From positions 1,498,001-1,562,000 of the forward strand of contig OX621241.1 in assembly GCA_951640165.1 (NCBI GenBank): DNA of 64,000 nt, given 5' to 3'. Shown piece by piece: positions 11,509 to 21,585 of the stretch. The notes under the pieces were generated by a model. It was not told the DNA's origin. It saw only the letters and a list, made by a program, of their open reading frames with translations, and did not search any database. Made by a program: the position numbers and the translations under genes. Within the stretch, counting starts at the first letter, position 1, and each line of letters begins with the position of its first letter. Origin of the DNA: Pseudoips prasinana. Lineage: Eukaryota > Arthropoda > Insecta > Lepidoptera > Nolidae.

Positions 11509-11568
11509 CAATATCAATTTCAAAGCGCTGTGAATTGACGCGTTCACGGCGCTTTGAAATTGATATTG
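11509..11568. repeat. 26-bp stem inverted repeat (hairpin)
   Basis: Arms at 11509-11534 and 11543-11568 pair over 26 bases with one T-G position and enclose the 8-base loop 'ttgacgcg'. It has no protein and no flanking target duplication that I can see. Confidence 0.85.
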
Positions 11569-11569
11569 T

Positions 11570-12180
11570 AGGCTTCGCATAAAATTACCTAACTACTTTG
11601 CAAAATTTCGGCATATCTGCTTACGTAGTTCCAGCACCTCGAACCAAGTGTTAATGTGCGTTTCGTTTCGAATACCCGGAATGTGTCAAGAGTCGAGACA
11701 CGTATATTGTAGCCAACCCACGCCTGTTTTTTTTGGTGGCGTTATGAATGAGATGGGATTGTTCAAATGTTTCCGTCTGTAAACCCCGGAAACTGTCACC
11801 AACATTCGTCATAGGTTGCTCAAATCTCGATGTTTTTTTTATATGGATCCGTTGTGAATGAACTTTTGTTGCTTTCAATGCGAGTGTTTATTTTTTCTGA
11901 TTTCTGAATTAAGTAGGTCTTTGTGGGTTGTATTGAAGCTTTCGTAGCTAGTTAGCTTTGCTCGTCTGTATTATGATTTACGAGGTTAAGTTCGGTATGT
12001 AGATGGGTGGCGGCTAAAGTGATTTACTTTCCACTCGTAGCGGATATTCTGAATGCACTTTAAGCTGTTATAATAAGACAATAGTTGATTAGCCATCATC
12101 CGGTTAGTACGTTTGTTGTATGAGAGCCCTATAAATTTTTGTTTATTCAATTTTTTTGTATTTTTGTAGTTGTAGAAATA
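11570..12180. other. no recognised feature
   Basis: Non-coding. The minus-strand frames at 11651-11878 and 11986-12201 have no family support. Confidence 0.4.
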
Positions 12181-12182
12181 CG

Positions 12183-12300
12183 TCATCTGTGAAAATTTCA
12201 ACCGTCTAACTATAACGGATCATGACATACAGCCTGGGGACAGACGGATAAACATACAGCGAGTAATAGGGACCCGCTTTAACCTTTGGGAACGGACCCC
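12183..12300 (-). repeat. Family J fragment
   Basis: 'tgtgaaaatttcaaccgtct' followed by 'aactataacggatcatgacatac' and 'aatagggacccgc' is the complement of the family J body at 15345-15600. Confidence 0.55.
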
Positions 12301-12347
12301 TAAAAACACTGTGCCTCTGTGTTTTCAAATAGAATAGCAAGAAAACA

Positions 12348-12400
12348 GGTCACCTGATGGTAAGTGATCCTACACCTGGTAACAAGGGTTTTTTGTTGAA
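12348..12400 (+). repeat. Family Q fragment ('cacctgatggtaagtgatc')
   Basis: 'aggtcacctgatggtaagtg' plus 'atc' is shared with 44735-44762. Only the first ~50 bases of family Q are present. Confidence 0.45.
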
Positions 12401-12439
12401 ACTCCGGACCATTTATGAAGTCACATGTGCTCATGGAAG

Positions 12440-13070
12440 CCGATTTAATGATTGATTAAGTCATTTTTACCTTTATATTTTTGAACGCCGATCTATTCCT
12501 ATCTACTTACTATCCCGATGTTCGGAGACTTAGCCGGTAGACCTCTAGAGTTGATAATCAACTTCATACATCATCTCTTTTCTCTCCTCGACTTGACCCA
12601 CATTCAGTTTAAAGATGTTATCTCGTTCCCCTTCGCCGTCATCAACATTTATCATTTCAACTTTTTTGCTTTCCCTAAATAGGGTGTATAATGGGACTTT
12701 ATTTGTAACTCGGGGCTTCATTTTCTCCGAAACGGCTAGAGTTGTGATAACGGCGTATTATCTTCAACGATTTCTTTGATATGCTTTGTGAAAGTTTTCT
12801 CTGAAATGGGCGATTTAGAATAGAAGCAGTGGACATGAATTTTTGTAGTTTGTCTTTGAAATATAGAAACATGAATGATTTATTTATGATTTTTGTCTAT
12901 GCTCATATGTTTCAGTCTTTAACAATATTACGATTGTCGATTTTTCGTAACAATACCTACCATACAATGAACGAGCATAATATAATTATGTATAAATAAT
13001 ATCCTCTAATGTTTTTACGTCCTTCTACAACACGGTTTCTTATTATATACCTTATGTACTCAATAAATAT
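12440..13070. other. no recognised feature
   Basis: I see nothing supportable in this AT-rich stretch. Confidence 0.4.
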
Positions 13071-13074
13071 CTTG

Positions 13075-13480
13075 GGCTAGTAACACACTGCCATCTGATC
13101 CCGAATTAGGCAGAACCTGTACTATGGTATCCAGACAACTGATAAGCATACTTATACATTTCTAAATACATACATATTACACTAATATTATAAAGGCGAA
13201 AGTTTGTGAGTGTGTATGTTTGTTACTTCTTCACGTCCAAACGGCTGGAGCCATTTTATTAAAATTTGGTATGGAGTTAGCTGACACCCTGGATTAACAG
13301 ATAGGCTAATATTTATAAGGTGTAACGCAGGTAAAACCGCGGGGCACAGCTAGTTATAGTTAAATTAGTTAAAGATAAATTACACCTAGATACCGACATA
13401 GAACACACAATTGCGTTCATCACACAAAGATTTGTATTAGCATGAAACCTCTGGATTCGCAATAATTGTTACTAACCACT
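13075..13480 (-). repeat. SINE family D split by a Helitron-like element
   Basis: The left part (13075-13176) holds 'taacacactgccatctgatcc' and 'acagacaactgataagcata' type tail sequence. The right part (13355-13480) holds 'agataaattacacctaga' and 'gttcatcacacaaagatttg' with a decayed head. The two join into one SINE body if 13177-13354 is removed. Confidence 0.7.
13177..13354 (+). mobile_element. Short Helitron-like element (copy 1)
   Basis: The 5' end 'ttacactaatattataaagg' has TT where the other copies have TC. The 3' end has the hairpin 'cgcaggtaaaaccgcggggc' followed by 'acagctagt'. It sits between A and T (the next base is t), as expected for rolling-circle Helitrons. It is 178 bp, non-autonomous and inside a SINE. 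Confidence 0.8.
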
Positions 13481-13484
13481 ATAT

Positions 13485-14003
13485 ATGTTTGTTTCCTCTG
13501 GCCCGTTGTTCAGGCCAGACTAAACAAGTTAATATATCTTTCTCAAAATAATTTTATTTTTCTTTACTATTTATTTTTTAAATGAACTCACACTCTAGGG
13601 AAATTGAATCCCTGTTTTGTGACATAAAACACATCCAGACTCAGAACAATTATACAAGGTGTAAAATAGAAGTAACTTAATTAGCCAACAATGTCTATGA
13701 AACTGGATGACCTAGAACTCACAATATTAAAAAAACACAAAAAATCTGATTCACTAGAAGTCGAAACTCAGACTGGATTATTTTCCATTAAACCAGCCTA
13801 GTGTCGTATTTTTAATTCGAAACTTACAGAGGATAGACTAGGATAGTATTAAAAAGTGAAATTATCGAATATAATTGCTTCGTATCTGTACAATATATAC
13901 CTATTAGCTACATTAAAGTGTCTTTATAATTAAGTTGTCGCGCCCAAAATCTTTGGATTCTCGGCGTGACAACGCGACGCGACGCGGCGACCTGATTATT
14001 TTA
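13485..14003. other. no recognised feature
   Basis: No gene or bounded repeat is supported. Confidence 0.4.
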
Positions 14004-14004
14004 T

Positions 14005-14118
14005 GTACAGACAGAAATTTCTTTAATAAATTTTCAACTTTATCACATAAGTATAAGGTTCACTTTCAATTGGGGAAATTTGACTGATTGGGGTAGCTTG
14101 ATGTGCTGGCGTCTGTAC
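14005..14118. mobile_element. TIR MITE family B (copy 1, left TIR damaged)
   Basis: The right end 'gatgtgctggcgtctgtac' is intact, while the left end keeps only 'gtacagac' before diverging. The interior 'actttatcacataagtataa' plus 'ggttcactttcaattgggg' is shared with the other copies. It has no coding capacity. Confidence 0.75.
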
Positions 14119-14119
14119 A

Positions 14120-14455
14120 AATCAAATAGCTAACCGATTGTTTTTTAATTTTTATACTTTGTATTTAAACATATCTCGCAAAGCTAATGAAAATAGTGAA
14201 TATTACTTGCATTACCTTATTTATTATAATGCAAATACTATCGTCCATACAGCGCCTTAATAATCCAGTACATGTTTTGAACTCTACATTCTTTATGGAT
14301 AATTGACAATTAATTTTAATTAAGACTTCTATTTTGTAATTAAGAGCCAGTTAAGGAATTTAAGGCTTGACTATTTTTTTATGATTAATAGTTATCTGCT
14401 ACGACTATGCCAGACCGGTTTATTTCCTTAGGATTATTTATGCTTATTGATTTAT
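14120..14455. other. no recognised feature
   Basis: This 336-base AT-rich spacer lies between two copies of MITE family B and shows no recognisable feature. Confidence 0.4.
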
Positions 14456-14866
14456 GTACAGACGCCAGCACATCTAGTGACCCCAATCTGTCATATTTTC
14501 CCAATTAATAATAATAATAATATAATATCTAGGGACAATGTCACACAGATCTACCTAGCCCCAAACTAAGCAAAGCTTGTACTATGGGTACCAGGCGACG
14601 ATATACATACTTATATAGATAGATAAATACTTATATACATAGAAAACATCCATGACTCAGAAACAAATATTCGTGCTCATCACACAAATATTTGCACTTA
14701 CCGGGATTCGAACCCAGGGCCACCAGCTTCGTAGGCAGGAGCACTACCAACTAGGCTACGGTGACCGTCAAAGACTTGAAAGTGAACCTTGAGTTTAAGT
14801 GATAAAATTGAAAATCTATAAAAAAAATTGACAGATTGGGTTAGCTGGATGTGCTGGCGTCTGTAC
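14456..14866. mobile_element. TIR MITE family B (copy 2, split by a SINE)
   Basis: The left TIR 'gtacagacgccagcacatc' (14456) and right TIR 'gatgtgctggcgtctgtac' (ending 14866) are perfect complements over 19 bases. The interior is broken after 'ttcccaatt' by a family C SINE (about 14506-14771) and resumes with 'gaaagtgaacctt'. The gtac at each outer edge leaves it unclear whether a TA target duplication lies inside the repeat. A Tc1/mariner relationship is possible but unproven. Confidence 0.8.
14506..14771 (-). repeat. tRNA-headed SINE, family C, inside MITE B
   Basis: The minus strand reads 'gacggtcaccgtagcctagt', an intact anticodon-like segment, and the B box 'ggttcgaatcc'. The tail ends at (ATA/ATT)n on the plus-strand left. 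This complete copy shows the intact 'ctatgtatataagtatttat' stretch that serves as the empty-site reference for the insertion at 47787. Confidence 0.85.
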
Positions 14867-14869
14867 ATG

Positions 14870-15340
14870 TTGTGACCCTCCAAAATCAATAAAAAAGCCT
14901 ATATTTACGTAACGAAAATAAACAGCAGGCATAACCAATTTTTTAATCGTTTCATAAGTAAAAATAAATAACCTGGTCAAAGGAGTTGGAGGAATTCAAG
15001 GACTCCAATTTTGTCGATTATAGTATTCTTGTCTTTATAACAAGTATGCGTGTAGTAAGTATTAGAGATAGTCACGCGAGTAGGAAAAAATATATATAAT
15101 GTATATGTTCATTTTTCCTGTCATGATTAATAATCTTTTCTAAGGTCTTAACTCAAGCCACTTACTAATTGTACATTATTATTTACTCCAACATGTTGAC
15201 TGGCGTCTGGAAACTGGTAGTCGTATCCAGCTGGTTCCAGCGGCGCTACTTTAATAACCACACGCACCTACTCATTATAAATGCGGATTAATTCACATGC
15301 CGCTAGTTAGCAAGCTAGATACTGACAAACTGATATATAC
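14870..15340. other. no recognised feature
   Basis: Non-coding. 'gactggcgtctggaaactgg' near 15199 superficially echoes the MITE B TIR but does not match beyond 8 bases. Confidence 0.4.
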
Positions 15341-15344
15341 TGTA

Positions 15345-15600
15345 CTGTCTTTTTAGAGTTCCGTACCCTAAGGGTAAAATGGGACCCTACTACTAAGACT
15401 TCGCTGTCTGTCTGTCTGTCAATAGGCTGTATCTCATGAACCGTGGTAGTTAAACAGTTGAAATTTTCACAGATAATGTATTTCTGCTGTTCTGTTCCGC
15501 TATAACAACAAATACTAACAAACAAATATTTAAGGCCATACATCAAACGTGAATTTTTTGCTTGTTTTTATAGATAATGGTACGGAACCCTTTTTTTTTT
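15345..15600 (+). repeat. Family J repeat ('gttccgtaccc', longest copy)
   Basis: It starts 'gagttccgtaccctaagggt' and ends 'ataatggtacggaaccc', so its outer ends are inverted ('gttccgtacc' and 'ggtacggaac'). It contains the (GTCT)n run and 'tgaaattttcacagataatg'. I recall this repeat as widespread in Lepidoptera. It has no protein; the inverted ends suggest a MITE. Confidence 0.7.
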
Positions 15601-15602
15601 TT

Positions 15603-15763
15603 GAAGTTATACTTCTTTTGGCACGATGGAGAAAAATGATGAGAGTGAATTTTTACGATGCGCGCGCACACCGACACCAAAAAATTTAACAGCATGAAGT
15701 TAGTTCTAGGTGGTATGAAAATTGATAACTATGTTCAAGTTGTATATTAAGAAGTATAACTTC
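15603..15763. mobile_element. Small TIR element with 'gaagttatacttctt' ends
   Basis: The left end 'gaagttatacttctt' (15603-15617) and right end 'aagaagtataacttc' (15749-15763) are perfect 15-base complements. Each end is itself nearly palindromic. The interior is CG-rich in 'gatgcgcgcgcacaccgaca'. It lies directly behind the T-run that ends family J. Confidence 0.6.
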
Positions 15764-15764
15764 T

Positions 15765-16492
15765 AACGCGTGTACGTACACACAAGTTTTATTTTTTTTA
15801 ATTTACACATTTTTTATCATTTTCAACGCTTGCCAATATTTATAGTCATTCAATAGTTCCAAATTGAAAAGATTCGCAACAGATCAGTGGAATAACCGTA
15901 CCGAGGAAACCATATAAAAAAACGCGCTAATACATTACCTCAAAGGTGGCGTGGAAACGTGTGCATATTACGACGATTGCTACTCTTTGAACTGTTTGAA
16001 TCGTTCAATCTAAAAAACAGTGGCTCTTAGGAATAAAGTATTGAGATATTTTTATAGATAATTATCTTATCTACAATTTTGCCTCAGATAATTTCATGAT
16101 AAAACTTACCGTTTTGATGAAAATCGCGAAAAACCTGTTTTTGTGACGTTTGACCCAGAGTATTTTTTTTTCCACGTGCCGGATCGATGAGGAATTTTCA
16201 CATTTCCTTTATAATAGTGTAATGAACGATCCTACCAATTTGCAGCCTAATGGGAATTATTGTAACCTTACCCCTATTTTTTAGTCTAATTTGACCGGAC
16301 TAGTAACTAGCGCCACCCCTTTTGAGGTTCTAAGCTTAACTCCGGGCGGTTGTCAGTAACCAACCTGAAGCAAGCTTATATGAGAGGGTCGGTATTATGG
16401 ACGTTTTGTGTAAATATCGCTCTACTTTAATAAGCTAGGCGCAAAGCAGCTCATCGTATTATTAACATACACTTGTCCTTGTTGAATTCACA
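15765..16492. other. no recognised feature
   Basis: No protein or RNA gene is seen. The sequence may be older repeat material, but no partner occurs in the window. Confidence 0.4.
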
Positions 16493-16493
16493 A

Positions 16494-16677
16494 TCGCACT
16501 AATATTATAAAGGCGAAAGTTTGCGAGTGTGTACTGTGTATGTTTGTTACTTCTTCACGTCTAAACGGCTGGAGTGATTTTAATAAATTTTGTATGGAGT
16601 TAGCTGACACTCTGGATTAACACATAGTATTTAAATTATAAAGTTTGACACGGGTAAAACCGCGGGGCGCAGCTAGT
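16494..16677 (+). mobile_element. Short Helitron-like element (copy 2)
   Basis: The 5' end 'tcgcactaatattataaagg' follows an A. The 3' end has the hairpin 'cgggtaaaaccgcgggg' and then 'cgcagctagt' before a T. It is 184 bp and about as similar to copy 3 as to copy 1. Confidence 0.85.
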
Positions 16678-16679
16678 TA

Positions 16680-17210
16680 AGCAATAAAGTCTAGTACATT
16701 ATAAAAAAAATGTATTTAAGGCCCAGCCTGCCCGTGTGTTCAGTCTTGTCACGATAATCCTTAAATTAAACAGCTTATAACAGTTCCTGTTACATGATAT
16801 ATGATGGTATAGTTTATTGCTGAGATCTCTCTCTAAGAATGTATATGATGCACAATTCGTTCTCGCTCTGCAGTCCGGTCCCCGGCCTTGACTGTCCAAT
16901 AATCCGCCATATCCGGCATTCCAACACAGGGGACAATAATTGCCGGAGTACTGAGCGCCTACTGGTACCTAGTATGATTGGTGTGAGCTACTGGAATGTG
17001 TGTCTCGGCCATTAATTTTGCTTACCGATTTAAAGCTAGGTTTGTGCTTGATGCTGTATGTTTCTTTAAATTGCGATGTTATCAGACTAGTTATAACTGC
17101 TATGTTTAATGATAAGGCGGCTGATCTGGTTCCTCTTGGCTTTCGAAAGTTAGTTTTCTGAGAAATTGCTTGTATGTGTTGTAAAAAAATATTATTGCGC
17201 TCATTGTGAG
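16680..17210. other. no recognised feature
   Basis: No supported feature. The minus-strand frame at 16699-16899 has no domain. Confidence 0.4.
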
Positions 17211-17211
17211 T

Positions 17212-17450
17212 GTACTCACTTACTTAAACGTATGGGCAATGGTTACTCTTGTGTCGGAGTTGTTCAAGCCGCCCAGTAGGCCTCTGACATGGCTTAACTA
17301 TACGGTACGTATAGTTAACCTTCCAAAGCACGGAGACATTCAGAAATTAATCAACTTTGGCAGTCACCCATCTATACACTGACCGCGTGCCTAGGTGTTT
17401 AACCTCGCCGATCACTTAAGACCAGATGAGAGCAACTGGCTGTGTAATAG
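17212..17450 (+). repeat. Family A repeat (copy 5)
   Basis: It runs from 'acttacttaaacgtatgggc' to 'cacttaagaccagatgagag'. The middle 'aacgactgttgcctaatgac' block is replaced by 'tatacggtacgtatagtta', a short palindrome-like segment. Confidence 0.7.
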
Positions 17451-17464
17451 CCTTTATACATGTA

Positions 17465-17545
17465 TCATTATCATATCAGCCAAAAGACCACTGCTGGACA
17501 AAGGCCTCCCCCATAGATATCCACAATCGCTGGAGACCTGTATGT
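17465..17545 (-). repeat. Family H retrotransposon-tail fragment
   Basis: 'catatcagccaaaagaccac' then 'tgctggacaaaggcctccc' is the complement of the 3' end motif 'ggcctatgtccagcagtgg'. Only the terminal ~80 bases remain. Confidence 0.6.
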
Positions 17546-17867
17546 GCTTAATAAATTTACATCTTGTAAGGTTTCTTGTTAACTATAATACATTAATACA
17601 CATCTATTAGGTACTGGAGTCTGTCAGTCACTTCCTGATATCTGATATAAATTTCAATAATATTACCAAAGTTATACTTGCCCCACGCCCACGGCGCGTA
17701 TGTGCGTTTTCATACATTTTTTGTGAGTATATTGTATTTAATATTATATTTTTAAATGGTGGAACCGGGCTGACCACACTGGTGAGTCGACGGGCACACA
17801 GCTCAAGTACTTGGCACACCGTAATATAAAAACCGGGAACGGGAACCCCCAAAATTATTATTCTTTT

Positions 17868-18062
17868 TCTATTTTTGTGTGAAAATCTTAATGCGGTTCA
17901 GAGAATACATCTACTAACCAAGTTTCAAATGTACAGCTCTTATAGGTTCGGAAAAAAGTGACTGTAACATACGGACGGACGGACACACAAACAGACAGAC
18001 AGACATGACAAATCTAGGGTTCCGTTTTTTTTCATTTGGCTACGGAACCCTAAAAATCGCTT
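17868..18062 (-). repeat. Family J repeat, inverted copy
   Basis: The plus strand shows 'gacagacagacatgacaaatc', 'tagggttccgtttttttt' and 'tggctacggaaccctaaa'. The sequence upstream ('gtgaaaatcttaatgcgg') corresponds to the family J interior. Confidence 0.55.
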
Positions 18063-18306
18063 TGGGACATGGAATTTTTTTTTATGGGCGCCATGGTAGG
18101 TATGCCAGGTGGGCAGCGAATGTGTTAAGGTAAAGGCACACTGCGGCGGTTGGGCAGGGTATTGCCTGTTGGCCCACACAGAAGGCGGGTCGCGCCCCGC
18201 TGTCTATGTGACTAGCAGCATATATTCCCATTAACACATCGCCAGCAACCTGAACGCACCGCGCCCGGCGTTATGGTCTCGCTGACATTACAGCAATTGC
18301 ATGGGT

Positions 18307-18615
18307 CTCTTTAAAATAAAATAAAATAAAATGAAAAAGGTTTTTATTCACGTAGACTTTAAAAAAGCGCTTGTAAATAGTCAGAACATGTTTGTAGTAA
18401 TATAGTTGTATACATTATTATTTCTAATTACATAGATATTTAGGTACACATTGTATGAAAACATTTATAAAATTTATTTTATTATAGCAATGATATTTAG
18501 CTAGCTCGTATCAAGTTATTGTCAAGAGATTATGTTTAATTATCTAGTTTAAGTCTAATATTTTTACTACATATTGTCAATGGTTCTGTCTATATTAAGG
18601 TATTATTATTATGAC
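18307..18615 (-). mobile_element. Family F retrotransposon 3'-end fragment (copy 2)
   Basis: It starts at the (AAAAT)n repeat (18307-18330) and continues 'ggtttttattcacgtagac' to 'ggttctgtctatattaaggt' plus 'attattatt'. It is nearly identical to 57083-57375 across the whole length, so both inserted relatively recently. AATAAA lies on the minus strand near the simple-repeat tail. Confidence 0.65.
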
Positions 18616-18619
18616 GGAC

Positions 18620-19280
18620 CTTGTGTTAATAACGACGGTCGCGCTTTAATGCTACCACCGGATCCAATGCGCCCCAACTGAGAAGACCCAGCGAAACAAA
18701 CTCAGTGGGTTCATCTACTACCGGTTTCAACACGACCCAGTTGAGACGGTCCGGCGAAACATACTCAAGCGGGCATGAACACGGGATTTCTCTCACTATC
18801 GACTTTACATTATGTACATAACGACTCGCCGAGACTTGTTGGTTCCATGCCCATGCTGTGCCGCAGTCCCCCCACGACTGATGTGCGCGGCCATGAGCTT
18901 TGACCCCCTGTCCGTTTATAAGTTGTATCCATATATTATGTTCTCTTATATCAAGCGAGTACAAATTAACATGATTGCGTCTTATCTTATCGGCCTTCAA
19001 AACACTGTGTATCTGATTAACAATTGTTACGTCAATTAACAGTTGACCGATTTCGTGAAAGGGACGTCGTTGGCGCCTCAGATTACAATATACGCTTACT
19101 TAATCAGTAACATTGTTAAGATAGCTAGATTACAAAGATGATTAATAGACATACCTGAGATATCGAATGATGTTGGGATCGGTTTCAGTTAAGATGGCTT
19201 ATTAATTAGTGTTCAGTAATTGATAGCTATCGGATTTGTGAAAGCTATCTAAAATTATGTTACTAGACTAATATAAATTG
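18620..19280. other. no recognised gene; two opposed open frames
   Basis: A 124-codon minus-strand frame (18626-19000) overlaps a plus-strand frame (18812-19039). Neither shows a domain. The GC content is higher than in the flanks, with phrases such as 'cgacccagttgagacggtcc' and 'cgccccaactgagaagaccc' repeated about 60 bases apart. A decayed minus-strand retroelement segment is possible. Confidence 0.35.
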
Positions 19281-19284
19281 ACTG

Positions 19285-19350
19285 CTTCGTTGGAGCATGT
19301 TAAAACCGCCGATGGTGAGGTTCTGCGTTCAAATCCCGGGTTGGACCAAA
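19285..19350 (+). repeat. SINE family E head fragment
   Basis: 'ttcgttggagcatgttaaaac' is followed by a B-box-like 'gttcaaatccc' and 'gggttggaccaaaatgg'. It ends at the G-family tail. Confidence 0.5.
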
Positions 19351-19364
19351 ATGGTATTCTAGAT

Positions 19365-19440
19365 AGATAGACAACACTTTATTGATAGATAGATAACACT
19401 TTATTGCACCAAATCGAAGCAAAACATTATCACATCAGTT
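19365..19440 (-). mobile_element. Duplicated retrotransposon 3'-end ('aacactttattg')
   Basis: 'gatagatagacaacactttattg' and 'gatagatagataacactttattg' are tandem. On the minus strand each gives 'caataaagtgtt' followed by (TATC)n, the look of a non-LTR 3' end with a poly(A) signal and a simple-repeat tail. Confidence 0.55.
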
Positions 19441-19469
19441 AATTTATATAATATGGTACAAACGGCGGT

Positions 19470-19640
19470 CTTTTTTTTTTTTTTTTTCTTTTATTGGTCT
19501 ACAAAACTGGATACAGACATGTTACGTATAAAAGTATAAAACAAACAGTATTTAGAGATACAGCAAGAGTCTATACCCTTCTAGATGCAGACACAGCATG
19601 CATAATATAAATTAACATACCTAAACAAAACTTAAACTAA
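19470..19640 (-). mobile_element. Poly(A)-ended insert remnant (minus strand)
   Basis: A 19-base T run followed by 'cttttattggtctacaaaac' is the mirror of an AATAAAAG signal plus poly(A) tail on the minus strand. No coding sequence is retained. Confidence 0.45.
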
Positions 19641-19658
19641 ATTCTAAATTAAAAAAAA

Positions 19659-19701
19659 TATTTTGTAAAAGTATTTAAGGTATAAATACTTTTACAAAAT
19701 A
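19659..19701. repeat. 19-bp perfect hairpin
   Basis: Arms 19659-19677 and 19683-19701 are perfect complements around the loop 'aggta'. The arms are AT-rich. Confidence 0.8.
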
Positions 19702-19794
19702 ATTTAAATAAATTACTAATTATCGCTAATACAGCAATCTCTTCCAGACAACCGTTGGATGAACCAAAGCAATGCAGGGAGATAAAGTGGTAGT

Positions 19795-19955
19795 TGGTTC
19801 TAGGGTATTTTTATTACGAAAATTTCTCAGTATCAGCTCGTAGTCTGGGAGTTGGCGCTATTACACCTCCGTGCCTCGGAGATCACATAAAGCATCGGTC
19901 TTGTCCCACGCAGATGGCTACTCTCCAATGAGACTGGTTTTAGACTGAAAAATTG
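19795..19955 (+). repeat. SINE family E body fragment
   Basis: 'atttctcagtatcagctcgt' plus 'agtctgggagttggcgctattac' matches the body at 27105-27160. The head is separated from it by about 450 bases of other repeat sequence (19365-19701), so the two parts may be one interrupted copy with 19285-19350. Confidence 0.55.
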
Positions 19956-19959
19956 AATA

Positions 19960-20925
19960 TATATGTAGATACGTTTATATGGGAAACTGACTCTTATTAT
20001 AGATAGCTTCTATAGATATATCGTTTAATAACGATTACCCACTACGGCCCCTTGTTTTAAAGAAGATTTAATTATTTCCATTTAGTAGATTGTGAGATAT
20101 GTATATCGTAGTGACAGACGGGCAGACGTACTGATGCGCGGCATAAGGGTTCCCTTTTATCATTCAAATTCAAAATCCATTTTTTTTCGTTAAAATGTAA
20201 CATTTGTGTTTAATTGTTATTTTTTTACCCTATCGTGCAGTGCATGTCGTGGCAACTACTGAGAATTATTTTTATTTTTATGCACATATGGAAGATTGTC
20301 ATATATATACATTAATGACATGTTACAGCCAGAATGTTAACCTCTTCAAACTATTCCTCTTAAAGACACTCGCGAACCAAGTTTATATGAAGCTGTAACA
20401 CCTCTTTTCTGCAATGTAAATATTATGGTGTTAAGGTCCGCAGAGCTGCTCCACAGAAGACTGCCATAGGACATTGTACTACGAAAATAACTGAAAAAGC
20501 CATTCTAGTTCATAGACAGTCTGAGTTCCCAGTGAGCAGTCTAATAGTTGTAACTGCATATGCATTTTAGAAACCAAATTATTGGTAAACGGTTAATATT
20601 CCACTAATACTTTTGCTCTCATTAACAGTAACAATCATTTGTTCAACAGAACTCATCTCCGTGTATAGGAATTCTTTATGAAATGTTAACATTTGCATAA
20701 GCCTCGTACAAAACTGTATTGTTTCTTAACTGTTGTGACACCGAACTGTCAACATCCATTCAGTTCAGACTTCAGAGAGGATCGCGATGTATGGCCAGTG
20801 TCCACAATGTACATTAAAAAGAAATCCGTTATATTTATAGCTTGTACAGTCGATGGCAAAAGAAAGTAGATGATCAAAATCGCTCGAAAGGTTTGGAACA
20901 CACTTTAGAACACTTCACCGCCACG
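19960..20925. other. no recognised feature
   Basis: No supported feature. The frame at 20204-20398 shows no domain. Confidence 0.4.
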
Positions 20926-20928
20926 CAA

Positions 20929-21099
20929 TCACACTAATATTATAAAGGCTAAAGTTTGTGAGTGTGTATGTTTGTTACTTCTTCACGGCTAAACGGCTGG
21001 AACGATTTCAATCAAATTTGGTATGAAGTTAGCTGACACCCTGGATTAACATATAGGTTATAAAGTTTAACGCGGGTAAAACCGCGGGGCACAGCTAGT
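20929..21099 (+). mobile_element. Short Helitron-like element (copy 3)
   Basis: The 5' end 'tcacactaatattataaagg' follows A and the 3' end 'acagctagt' precedes T. The terminal hairpin is 'cgcgggtaaaaccgcg'. At 171 bp it is the cleanest of the three related copies. Confidence 0.88.
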
Positions 21100-21127
21100 T
21101 TAAGATAATTTGCATTGAATAGTATAT

Positions 21128-21385
21128 TTTGATTCGCTGTGTGGTGACGGCGAAGAATATCATCACCCCATCTCATCCCGTAGGGGGCGAAATAAAGTGA
21201 AATTGACCTAAGGGAATACCTACCAGCGAACGGGCAGCAGCGTTTTTCTGTGACCAACAAATCACCAACCCGTCTGCCAAGCGTGGCGATTATGGCCTAT
21301 CCCCCTATTCTTTGGGGAGGGCTTTTATTGAGTAGTGGAGGTGGAGTAATTTGGCTGACATGATGATGATGATGAATATATTTTG
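21128..21385 (+). mobile_element. Family H retrotransposon 3' tail with (GAT)n end
   Basis: The sequence runs 'gctgtgtggtgacggcgaag', 'catctcatcccgtaggggg', 'ccagcgaacgggcagcagcg', 'ccaacccgtctgccaagcgt' and 'ggcgattatggcctatcccc' and ends in 'tggctgacatgatgatgatg'. This is the most complete family H copy. Relatives lie at 24203, 43955 and, inverted, at 60003 and 63345. The trinucleotide tail indicates target-primed retrotransposition. Confidence 0.7.
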
Positions 21386-21585
21386 ATTATCTACTTTTGC
21401 CGCTGATCGTACGCATGTTATCGCAGCTGTCCCACATTAAACACCTCAGAAATTATTTTTGGGTATATTTATGAAGTCATTTTACAGAAAATTATACAAT
21501 TAAGTGCATACCTATGTCGTGCGAGAGATACAGTAGTGTCATTAGCGTTAATTGAAATAGCTAATAAAATATATTTACCTCATTT

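Noticed and set aside
11509..11568. microRNA precursor
   Set aside because: The stem is too perfect and the loop too short to favour a miRNA without small-RNA data; kept only as a hairpin.
15199..15225. Extra copy of the MITE B end
   Set aside because: 'ctggcgtctg' matches, but the rest of the TIR and the interior do not.
18626..19000. 124-codon minus-strand frame
   Set aside because: No family motif was recognised, an opposed frame overlaps it, and internal sequence repeats suggest decayed repeat DNA.
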